From Chitinophaga pinensis (GTDB taxonomy: Bacteria > Bacteroidota > Bacteroidia > B-17B0 > Aurantibacillaceae): DNA of 64,000 nt. The stretch spans positions 16,274-80,273 of the forward strand of contig CAMAPT010000017.1 in NCBI GenBank assembly GCA_945860225.1. The letters run 5' to 3'. A program made the translations under genes and the position numbers. The notes under the pieces are model-generated. The model searched no databases. It saw only the letters and a list, made by a program, of their open reading frames with translations, and was not told where the DNA came from. Shown here one piece after another: positions 34,759 through 42,754 of the stretch (its first letter is position 1; each line of letters begins with the position of its first letter).

Positions 34759-36903
34759 CTATTGTTTTACTTCAGACTGAATTTTTACGATAGCTGCTTT
34801 TGACACCTCGTTTCTAGGATTAATTTTTAACGCCGATTGAAAGCAAACTAATGCCTTATCTTTTGCACCTGCATCATACAATGCCTTCCCTAAATTGTTC
34901 CATGCTTTATCATTTGCTTTATTGGCTGAAACTGATTTTAAAAGATATTGCATTCCTTGCTTATGATCACCTTTTTGAAAAAATTCTACACCCTTCAACA
35001 TCCATTTGTCACTTACTTTGCTTCTCATTATGTTCATAGCAGGAAAAGCACGGGAACGTTTTAACACTTTATCGGACTCTATTAAACAACTATCAAATAG
35101 TTCTAACCCATAAAATGAAATGGCCTTGTTATAATTGAATTGAATATGATTTGAATATATCTTTAATCCTTGATTACAAAGATTTATTGAATTTTGTAAA
35201 TAAGTTATTCTTTGCGCTTTATTTTTAGGCATTACTGATAAATCATACCATGCGGAAGAAGCCCCTACCAACATATTAATATTATTGGGAGCTTTAGGTG
35301 AATCGGCAATGAATAATGCATGATTATTTTTCCAATCAGGATTTCGTTTAATGGTTAAAAAAGCATATATACTGTTTTGAAATATAATCATCAAACCAAC
35401 AAAAAGTACTACTGATTTTTGTGTGGATTTAAATCGAGTTATCATTGAAAAAAAGAATAAGGATACGAGAATACAAACTCCCAAAGAAGAATGAAAAAAT
35501 AAGCGTTCGCCCATAGTAGCTCCAATATCAACAAAAATATTGGCCACAGGAACAAAAAAACCAATTAATAACATAAAGCCAAATGACCATGAACTTCGTT
35601 TAAAAAATGTATAGATGGACAAAATAATTAATACACTATATATAAGAATACTTAACCACACTTTAATAGACTGAAAATCGGAATAAGCAATAGTTGAAAA
35701 TGAATAATCCATAATTAAACCATTAGGAATGAAAAAAAGCTCTAAATATTTTAGCCAAACAGCTATTTTACTAGCCAATAGTTGCTCTGTAGTTGCATAA
35801 AGGTAAGGATTTGCTATAATATCACCGCTGAAAGATGCTAAAGATACCTGATGTATAGTCGCTGAAAAACGTAGGGATAAATAAAATACCAAAGCTGAAC
35901 CTAAGGCAAAAATCAAACGAGTAGAAGCTTTACGAGAACGTTTTGAAAAATAATAACCTCCATATAAAAACAAGATAGGCGTGGCCACCAAAGTACCGGC
36001 ATTAAAAAATTTCACTAATGCTAAAGAGGCTAATAAAACTAATAATGCCAGTATCCAAAAACCAGATTCTTTTAAATCTAAATTATCTCTGTAAAATACA
36101 AACAAAATAGCCGGAATCATCACAAATAATAACAAGGCATATTCCTTACTCAATAGGGCCAATAACATATAAACGGAAGTCCAAACTAAATCTTTGCGAT
36201 GGAAATTCTTAATGTATTTTAACGCAAAAGATAAAGTCAAAAAAATAAACAAGAGTGATAAAATCTCATCTCTACTTTTAATATTAGCCACAACTTCGGT
36301 ATGGAGTGGGTGCACCGCAAACAACAAAACGGCACAAAAAACCATATCTTTCATGGTGGGGAAAATATAGGTGATTAAAACACGGTAAATTAAACCTATT
36401 AATAAGGCATACAGTAACACATTAACCACATGCCTAAAACCGGCACCTTTAACCCAAAAATCATAATCTGTGTATAATCCATCTTTATTCGTATCTTCTT
36501 TCGGATCTTTTAAGCGATTATGATTGGTATCCCAACTATTTGGACCAACAATACCATCTGGAATAATGCCAATAAATTGCTGTTCAATAGCAAATGTTAT
36601 AAGAGATAGTGGACGATAACGACCACCCGGCAAACTACTTTCTGATTGAAGTTGTTTATAATAACTGTAATAACTATCATGGGTTAATAAACTGGGGATA
36701 CCCTTGAACCCTTTCATTACAAATTCATTTTTATGTAATACAACCTCATCGTCAAATGCCACTTCGTGTTTGAAAGTATTAAGATACAGACTAATTGAAA
36801 TCAATAGTAAAAAAGCATAAGGTTGTAATGCATTTTTAAAAGGAATATATTGATAGCCTGAAGAAGAATTAATGAGATGCTTTGTGCGCGCAGTGATAGA
36901 CAT
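34759..36903 (-). CDS. TMTC-like polytopic GT-C protein with EF-hand-like insert and C-terminal TPRs (paralog)
   Basis: The 714-residue protein shares the layout of its downstream neighbour: helix near 30-42, AFDDEVVLHKN (49-59), RYRPLSLITFAIEQQF (95-110), tandem calcium-loop-like segments at 125-136 and 137-148, VVNVLLYALLIG, about ten membrane helices, and TPRs from about residue 560 ending with WNNLGKALYDAGAKDKALVCFQSALKINPR. The acidic pair D51-D52 in the first periplasmic loop corresponds to the GT-C catalytic region. In this copy the second loop, not the first, has the central Gly of a good EF-hand. The pair probably arose by tandem duplication and is cotranscribed. Confidence 0.7.
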   Translation of the reverse strand: MSITARTKHLINSSSGYQYIPFKNALQPYAFLLLISISLYLNTFKHEVAFDDEVVLHKNEFVMKGFKGIPSLLTHDSYYSYYKQLQSESSLPGGRYRPLSLITFAIEQQFIGIIPDGIVGPNSWDTNHNRLKDPKEDTNKDGLYTDYDFWVKGAGFRHVVNVLLYALLIGLIYRVLITYIFPTMKDMVFCAVLLFAVHPLHTEVVANIKSRDEILSLLFIFLTLSFALKYIKNFHRKDLVWTSVYMLLALLSKEYALLLFVMIPAILFVFYRDNLDLKESGFWILALLVLLASLALVKFFNAGTLVATPILFLYGGYYFSKRSRKASTRLIFALGSALVFYLSLRFSATIHQVSLASFSGDIIANPYLYATTEQLLASKIAVWLKYLELFFIPNGLIMDYSFSTIAYSDFQSIKVWLSILIYSVLIILSIYTFFKRSSWSFGFMLLIGFFVPVANIFVDIGATMGERLFFHSSLGVCILVSLFFFSMITRFKSTQKSVVLFVGLMIIFQNSIYAFLTIKRNPDWKNNHALFIADSPKAPNNINMLVGASSAWYDLSVMPKNKAQRITYLQNSINLCNQGLKIYSNHIQFNYNKAISFYGLELFDSCLIESDKVLKRSRAFPAMNIMRSKVSDKWMLKGVEFFQKGDHKQGMQYLLKSVSANKANDKAWNNLGKALYDAGAKDKALVCFQSALKINPRNEVSKAAIVKIQSEVKQ

Positions 36904-37211
36904 TTAAAGGGAATCTAATTATTTGTTTTTATTTAATTAACTCTCAAATATATCAAAAAAGAACTATTATAGATGAATATTTAATTATTCTTAAATAAAC
37001 AAACAGTTTAAGATAACTATATTATAGTTATTATAATTATTATTTATAAATACAGACCTCAGTAACAAAATTTTATAATTGAATAAACAGTTAACAACAA
37101 AAACCAAAAGCAATATAATAAAATTAACGTAATGTAACCTTTTAAAAAAAATCAGATCACTATAATTATTATTGAAAGTTTAATTAATTAAATTTACAAT
37201 AACCCCAAAAA
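36904..37211. other. Intergenic region, very AT-rich, with a palindrome
   Basis: These 308 bases separate the usher-like gene from the TMTC-like pair on the same strand. A perfect 9-base inverted repeat with a one-base centre lies at 37013-37031 (ATAACTATA-T-TATAGTTAT), which could be an operator or a weak hairpin. TATATTTG on the minus strand at 36952-36945 fits the -7 consensus TAnnTTTG for the TMTC-like operon, but I see no matching -33 element. No small gene or good terminator is evident. Confidence 0.4.
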
Positions 37212-40200
37212 CTAATTACCCTTTTTTACTGAAGCTTTTTTAACAACTCGTGCTTTTTTGAAACCTGAAGTTTGATAATCACGACAGAATTTTTCAGCAT
37301 CAGACACGTTTCGGTAATCTCCAGATGTATACACTTTATTACCATTAGGTAATTTCGTTTCAGTAACTTTATTTAAACGAACTAACTGTAGTAATAAACC
37401 CGTTGGAGATTTTGATTTAGGGAGTTCATCCACTTTAATGGTGAAACTCGCATTTAATTCATCAATTAAATCTTGCATTTCTTGTTTTACAATAGTCCTC
37501 ACTTCTATACGAGTAGCCGCACGTAAAATTAATTGATTTAACACATTTATTAAAGAATCCAGCTTGTCCATTTTGGCATCAATCGATATGGACTGCATAC
37601 CATCTTTTCCGTCACGTGCTTCTTTACCTTTACTATTAGCTAAGTCGTCTTTCTGAGAAGACTTGTCTTTATCTTGACCATCAGCATCTATTCCCTGCTT
37701 ATCTTTATCAGATTTTTTAGAACCTGCTTCTTCTTCTACATAAGTAATCTTACCATCAGGACCAAAAATCTTACGTTTTACTTTGCGCTTACGTTCAATA
37801 ATCATAAAATTATGATAATAACTTTCAATACCAGTACTTAAATCTAAATCAATATCATTTTCAGCCAAATAAAATTGATTACCTAACGCTTTTTCGTCAA
37901 AACGTAATTTATATTTGGCGTAAGGTACATAAAAATTAAAATTACCTCGATTATCAGTGATAGCTGTATTGACTTTACCAGCGGTATCAATTAAATAAAT
38001 TTTAAACCGAGACACATCCAATTTTTCAAACAATTCTCCGGTAAAGGCTTCGCGATCCAATTCAACGCCTCCTGTAACTTGTACGCCTTTACTAAATGGA
38101 AGATACATCAAATCTGGGCCGCAGACATCCACACTATCGTCCACATTTGGAAACCAAGAACCCATATCAATTAAAGGGAAAACTTGTACTTTATAGCGCT
38201 GAAAACTCATATTTAAGAAGCTAGCCATTCCTTTATCGTCAGTTATAACTTCAAAATCATTCATTCGTAACACCACATTTTCAACAGGCACTTCACCTTC
38301 ATCCATTATTTTATTTCCATTAACATCTAAGAAAACCACGAACTTAGCATCACATGATTTAAGTTTACGAAAACGTTTAGGAAGTGGGATAGAAAAATCT
38401 TTTTTAACTGAAACACCAAAAACAACATTTTTAGAAACCAAACGTTCATCTGATTGAATAGCACGTATTTGATTTGGACCTGCGTAGTTATATTTGTATG
38501 AATAACCAGAAGTCACATTAAGACTTGTATTAAATGCAAAACGATAACCACTGTTGGTAAAATAATATATTTGAGAAAAAATACTTAAACTATGCCTTTT
38601 AAGCGCTGTTAAATAGGTGTAAGTAGGATTATTTTCTAATATCAATTTCAAATTTTTGAACTGATATTGATGTCCAACTGATAATCTGGCCATTTGGGAG
38701 TAAGATTTGCTATTTTGTAAATTATTAACCATTTCTCCTATACCTAATCCGCCATAATTATATGTAGCCATAGCATTCCACACTTTATACCTAGCAAAAA
38801 AATTGACAGTTGAAGTAAAGAAAATACCTAATTGTTTATTATCAAGTAATTCATTATAAGCAAACCTAAAATTTGAGCCATAATAGAAATTAGATTCAAG
38901 ATTAGAACGACTAACGTTGAACTGACAACCACCAGAAAGTATGGTATCCATATTAACTTTACTATAATTCACGAAAAATAGAGGAGACCAATTAAGTTTA
39001 CCGTATCTAGATTTTAAATTTATTTGTAAATTATTATTAAAAGTTAAAAACTCACTTGATTCTATATTCGGAATATCTGTTTTGTAATTAAACATAGATA
39101 AAGAGGTATTTAAATTAAAACTTTTTCCTCTTTTTGATGTATATATATTGTTCCAATTAAGATTAAAAATTTTATTTGCAACTGTGTCAGAAGTATTAGA
39201 AAATTTCTGAAAAGAATTATTGGCATTTAAATTTGTACTATAACGTTTAATACTAGTTCCTATACCGAATCCAGCATTATACATTCTACTAGACACCTCA
39301 TTATTAATAATATTATCAACAAAACCTCCATTAAATCCAAAAAATGTAGCGCCAAAAGGTCGAAGAGTTATCGAAGCATTAATTCCCTTTGATGAATTTC
39401 TACCATAACTAAATGCAGTTGTAGCATTTACAGAGGAACTGAAATATTTATGAGAAAAACCATATAATATACTGTAAAAATCATTGTTTGATTTCTTTAA
39501 AATAGACTCTCTACTATGCGTAGCAAAAATATTAGAATGTTTACCAATATTATACCCTAACATAAACATCTTGATATTACCTCCGACCGCAAAACCCAAA
39601 AAATACCTTTTATTTGTATAACCGAAATTGACTGACAAGCGTTGTGTCAGAAATGCATTTGAATATTTAAAATATGAAAAACCAGTTTGAATTTGATAAT
39701 TCAAACTTGATGTTTTACCTGTTCGCGTGTTTCCTTGAAAATTATATGTTAAAATAGGTTGTTCACCAAGAATATTCGTTAGATTCATAAACATGGTCAA
39801 AGGAATTGACCCAACAGAATTTCCAGCTTTAGCAAAACTATTTAATTTCACGAAATCAATACTATTGGCTAGTTTCACAAAATCGGCTTTTTTACCTTTG
39901 CTACCACCACCCTTATTATCGAAACGAATTTCAGAACCTCTTATAAATAACCCATAACGTTTTTCTGTAACAGCCGCTGAAGGACTATATCCCCAAACAT
40001 CAACTCTAGTTTGATTACGTTCTTGCGTAAGAATTTTTATTTTATATGAAATTGTGGTGTCAGAATAAGGAGACAAAGTAGTTTCGAAATAGGATTTTTT
40101 ATTGATATTACCAGCCGAATCTAAAACTAAAAAACCCTTACCAATTTTATTCATACTCACCAAAATTTCTTGATCTTCATCACCATCATTGGATAAATTT

Positions 40201-40721
40201 ACCTGAAAATTAGCTTCATTTTCACCATTTAATAAATAGATACGAGGACGAGGCAAAATTCGCATTTGCCAATTGGTTATTTTGGGTCTACCAGCCACAA
40301 AACGAGCAAAAGATATTTGTTTACCTTCGTTAGTATTCACATAAGCTGCAATACTATACTTAGTTCCACCTTTTGCTTTTTTGTCGGTAGCCAAAACCCT
40401 AACAGGAACAAACACAGAATCGTTAGGCTTTAAAGTATATTCCCTTTCTTGATTATTTAAAGTTTTCCAACCTGGCGGTAAACTGAGCGATACATTAAAC
40501 GTATAATTTTTACCGTTATTATTTTTAATTTTTAATACATTGGACATTACTGCCACTTCCTTAAATTCAACTTCATTGAATAAGAAACTTGCAGTAATAG
40601 ATTTTTTATTTTGTGGTTTACTTTGCGAAAATAAATTCGAACTTGTAAAACACAAAAACACAAGGAATAATGCAATCCTTGATTGAATATTTTTAAATAT
40701 GTTTAAATAGTATATAATCAC
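37212..40721 (-). CDS. Large outer-membrane beta-barrel protein with Ig-like flanks, candidate usher
   Basis: Residues use numbering from an alternative TTG at 40736; I prefer GTG at 40721 (1169 residues), which forms a GTGA overlap with the upstream stop. A signal peptide ends at NLFSQ. Two Ig/NEW3-like domains (about 48-150 and 165-270) precede roughly 500 residues (295-790) of alternating Tyr/Phe-rich strands typical of a large outer-membrane barrel. An SdrD-like domain with DVNGNKIMDEGE (803-814), a transthyretin-like domain (about 890-955), a Lys/Asp-rich linker and a SPOR-like end (GDYRNVSDAEKFCRDYQTSG) follow. Barrel flanked by beta-sandwich domains, plus chaperone- and subunit-like neighbours, suggests an usher or fibre anchor. 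No classical usher domain is recognisable. Confidence 0.6.
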   Translation of the reverse strand: MIIYYLNIFKNIQSRIALFLVFLCFTSSNLFSQSKPQNKKSITASFLFNEVEFKEVAVMSNVLKIKNNNGKNYTFNVSLSLPPGWKTLNNQEREYTLKPNDSVFVPVRVLATDKKAKGGTKYSIAAYVNTNEGKQISFARFVAGRPKITNWQMRILPRPRIYLLNGENEANFQVNLSNDGDEDQEILVSMNKIGKGFLVLDSAGNINKKSYFETTLSPYSDTTISYKIKILTQERNQTRVDVWGYSPSAAVTEKRYGLFIRGSEIRFDNKGGGSKGKKADFVKLANSIDFVKLNSFAKAGNSVGSIPLTMFMNLTNILGEQPILTYNFQGNTRTGKTSSLNYQIQTGFSYFKYSNAFLTQRLSVNFGYTNKRYFLGFAVGGNIKMFMLGYNIGKHSNIFATHSRESILKKSNNDFYSILYGFSHKYFSSSVNATTAFSYGRNSSKGINASITLRPFGATFFGFNGGFVDNIINNEVSSRMYNAGFGIGTSIKRYSTNLNANNSFQKFSNTSDTVANKIFNLNWNNIYTSKRGKSFNLNTSLSMFNYKTDIPNIESSEFLTFNNNLQINLKSRYGKLNWSPLFFVNYSKVNMDTILSGGCQFNVSRSNLESNFYYGSNFRFAYNELLDNKQLGIFFTSTVNFFARYKVWNAMATYNYGGLGIGEMVNNLQNSKSYSQMARLSVGHQYQFKNLKLILENNPTYTYLTALKRHSLSIFSQIYYFTNSGYRFAFNTSLNVTSGYSYKYNYAGPNQIRAIQSDERLVSKNVVFGVSVKKDFSIPLPKRFRKLKSCDAKFVVFLDVNGNKIMDEGEVPVENVVLRMNDFEVITDDKGMASFLNMSFQRYKVQVFPLIDMGSWFPNVDDSVDVCGPDLMYLPFSKGVQVTGGVELDREAFTGELFEKLDVSRFKIYLIDTAGKVNTAITDNRGNFNFYVPYAKYKLRFDEKALGNQFYLAENDIDLDLSTGIESYYHNFMIIERKRKVKRKIFGPDGKITYVEEEAGSKKSDKDKQGIDADGQDKDKSSQKDDLANSKGKEARDGKDGMQSISIDAKMDKLDSLINVLNQLILRAATRIEVRTIVKQEMQDLIDELNASFTIKVDELPKSKSPTGLLLQLVRLNKVTETKLPNGNKVYTSGDYRNVSDAEKFCRDYQTSGFKKARVVKKASVKKGN

Positions 40722-41467
40722 TTTTCTACCAAACAAAAATGCACTCTTAATTTATATATGCCAGGTATATATTGATATCCAGGTCTAATTCGATAATCGA
40801 TGTTGAACGTAAACTCAGAATAATCTACTCCCATATAAGTACCTGGACCATTAACTTGTTGACCCACAGCTGGAGTTGAGGTACAAGTAATGGCATTATC
40901 TGGATTAGTATCAATAGTAGAATTAACAATATCGATGCAATCATGATCGGCGGCATAAGTTTCCCATGAACCGTTGGTAATTGGATCTTGACATCCATTA
41001 GTCACTCTAACCATCAACTGATCAATAGGCGGTTTATTAGATCCTGTACCAGTTCCATAGGTATCAATTGTTTCCCATTCAGTTTCACTTAAAGCATAAT
41101 CCATGTTATCTATACACATCACTAATTTCCAACGACATGTAGAAGCAGATGTTGATGAAGTTTTAACTGTCAATTTTAAAATAGTGGAACCACCCATTGT
41201 GATACCTCGGGTATATTTTGAAAAACTATTGAATTCAAAATCTTTATTCAAAATCCCATCATCCACATCTAAATAGGATACAGAAGCCAAACGTTCACAA
41301 AAATTATTGCCTGTTGTTGATACTATAGTTGGATCAGAACAAATTTGGGAAAAAGAATCAAAAACATTAAATATTAATAAAAAGATTAAAAACTTTTTAT
41401 AATTTGATTTTAATACATCGTCATTTAAGATGGAAACAAAAATATATCTATAAATAAACGAAACCAC
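40718..41467 (-). CDS. Secreted subunit-like protein, possible minor or tip subunit
   Basis: This 249-residue protein has a signal peptide FLIFLLIFNVFDSFSQ ending near residue 41. The only canonical start is GTG at 41467, which gives an unusually long n-region. The mature part shares with the larger subunit downstream of the chaperone the motifs F-x2-[IF]-S-x-Y-x2-GIT-x2-G-x-T (FNSFSKYTRGITMGGST) and the ending IDYRIRPG...PGIYKLRVHFCLVEK. It has many more cysteines, which suggests disulfides. Its stop overlaps the start of the barrel protein gene. By order and size it resembles a minor or adaptor/tip fimbrial subunit, which is inference. Confidence 0.6.
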   Translation of the reverse strand: MVSFIYRYIFVSILNDDVLKSNYKKFLIFLLIFNVFDSFSQICSDPTIVSTTGNNFCERLASVSYLDVDDGILNKDFEFNSFSKYTRGITMGGSTILKLTVKTSSTSASTCRWKLVMCIDNMDYALSETEWETIDTYGTGTGSNKPPIDQLMVRVTNGCQDPITNGSWETYAADHDCIDIVNSTIDTNPDNAITCTSTPAVGQQVNGPGTYMGVDYSEFTFNIDYRIRPGYQYIPGIYKLRVHFCLVEK

Positions 41468-41500
41468 TTAATTTTCTAAAATATAATTTTTAATAAACTA

Positions 41501-41532
41501 AAAAAGGCAAGATTAGAACTCTAATCTTGCCT
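41501..41532 (-). terminator. Intrinsic terminator after the major subunit gene
   Basis: A perfect 12-base-pair stem (AGGCAAGATTAG / CTAATCTTGCCT) with a 4-base loop is followed on the minus strand by a run of five T. It lies 15 bases after the stop of the 273-residue subunit gene and before the minor subunit and barrel genes. It would stop most transcripts and let a fraction read on, giving far more subunit than anchor protein. Confidence 0.85.
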
Positions 41533-41546
41533 GTAAAGAGAAATGA

Positions 41547-42368
41547 TTAGTTTTCAACTAATACATATTTCACGTTCATTGTGTAAACACCCGGACGAGC
41601 ATATTTACCAGTACCTTGGTTTGTTAAAGGAGCTAAAGTTTGATTATTACCACCTTGAGCTGCAGCATTTGTAGCACGAGGGAAAGTAGCAGGTAAACCT
41701 GGAACAATACGGTAATCGATTGAATAGTAATAGTTACTATTCGCACCTACTGAAGCAGTACCAGCAGTATTTTCAACTAAATAAGTACCACCAACTACAG
41801 CTTCTGAGCTAGCAAATCCACCAGCAATGTATTTTGCATCAGCAGCAGGTCTAACGTAAGGAGTTGGAGTTGCATATACGTTATTTAAACCTGCATTAGC
41901 AGTTCCTGAAGGGAAAGCAGTAAAATAATCAGCATCAGCAAAGTTTGCACCAGCAGCAGTACCTACAGCATCAGGATTTGCTTTATCTTGATGCAATTCT
42001 AATAAAGTGATAGGTAAAGAAGTTGTTGCGTTAGCATCATTTCCATCACCGTAAGATACTTGGTTATCCCAAATTAAAGTTGAAGAACCAGCAGATGCAG
42101 CAGAAGAGAAACCTGCAGCATATAAATCCCAAGATACAGTAGAAGATACTGTTAAGTTTGTAGCACCGTATTGAGTGATACCCCCAACGTATTCAGAAAT
42201 TTGGTCGAACACGAAATCAACGTTTTGAGATCCTGTCATACCCAATTGCAAAATTGGTTGTAAGTCCATTGTTACGGTAACATTTTGCTCATCAATTAAT
42301 TGAGCGTTAGTAGTTTTAGCTGACAATAAAGCAGCAACTACAGCAACTGATAAAATAACTTTTTTCAT
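41547..42368 (-). CDS. Secreted subunit-like protein, possible major fibre subunit
   Basis: The 273-residue protein has a clean signal peptide (KKVILSVAVVAALLSAKTTNA, cut near residue 22). The mature N-terminus LIDEQNVTVTMDLQPILQL alternates hydrophobic residues like a donor or edge strand. FDQISEYVGGITQYGATNL and the ending YSIDYRIVPG...PGVYTMNVKYVLVEN match the smaller secreted protein encoded next. The composition is Ala/Gly/Ser/Thr/Asn-rich with no cysteine in the mature part, as in many fibre subunits. The leader AAAAAACAAACAA before ATG is the A-rich kind of well-translated Bacteroidota genes. It has a 386-base upstream region of its own and a strong terminator after it. The family is not known to me. 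Confidence 0.6.
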   Translation of the reverse strand: MKKVILSVAVVAALLSAKTTNAQLIDEQNVTVTMDLQPILQLGMTGSQNVDFVFDQISEYVGGITQYGATNLTVSSTVSWDLYAAGFSSAASAGSSTLIWDNQVSYGDGNDANATTSLPITLLELHQDKANPDAVGTAAGANFADADYFTAFPSGTANAGLNNVYATPTPYVRPAADAKYIAGGFASSEAVVGGTYLVENTAGTASVGANSNYYYSIDYRIVPGLPATFPRATNAAAQGGNNQTLAPLTNQGTGKYARPGVYTMNVKYVLVEN

Positions 42369-42754
42369 GTTGTTTGTTTTTTAGAGGTTAATTATTGATT
42401 TGATTTTTGTTTTTTATTTATCTTTAAACATATTGAGGCTTGTTTAGTATGCCTTCTAAATAATATTCGATTGAATACCAAATAAAACGTTAAATATATG
42501 ATTTATTTATTGACAACTATAGATTTCACTAGGCTATATAGGGTTAACTGATGAGATAAAAATTATAAATAAAATTCAAGAATAATTAGTAAATTATGTG
42601 GTTAAAAGTTATGTAGTGGTTAAATTAATTGTTTTGAACAAATTGGTTTTAAAACTTAAAAAAAATTAAAATTTACATTAATTAACTTTTACAAAACTAA
42701 TGATTTTTTTGGATAGATTCATAGAAAATATTGAATTAAATTGTTAAATGATTG
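42369..42754 (-). promoter_or_regulatory. Intergenic region upstream of the major subunit gene
   Basis: These 386 AT-rich bases hold no gene. A TAGTTTTG on the minus strand (42699-42692) fits the -7 consensus TAnnTTTG and would give a leader of about 320 bases, but I see no -33 partner at the right distance. The end next to the ATG is an A-rich ribosome-loading sequence without Shine-Dalgarno. The size fits an independent promoter and a long leader for an abundant product; nothing more definite is visible. Confidence 0.35.

Noticed and set aside
37013..37031. Palindrome as a terminator
   Set aside because: The stem is all A/T except two pairs and no T tract follows; at best it is an operator or chance palindrome.
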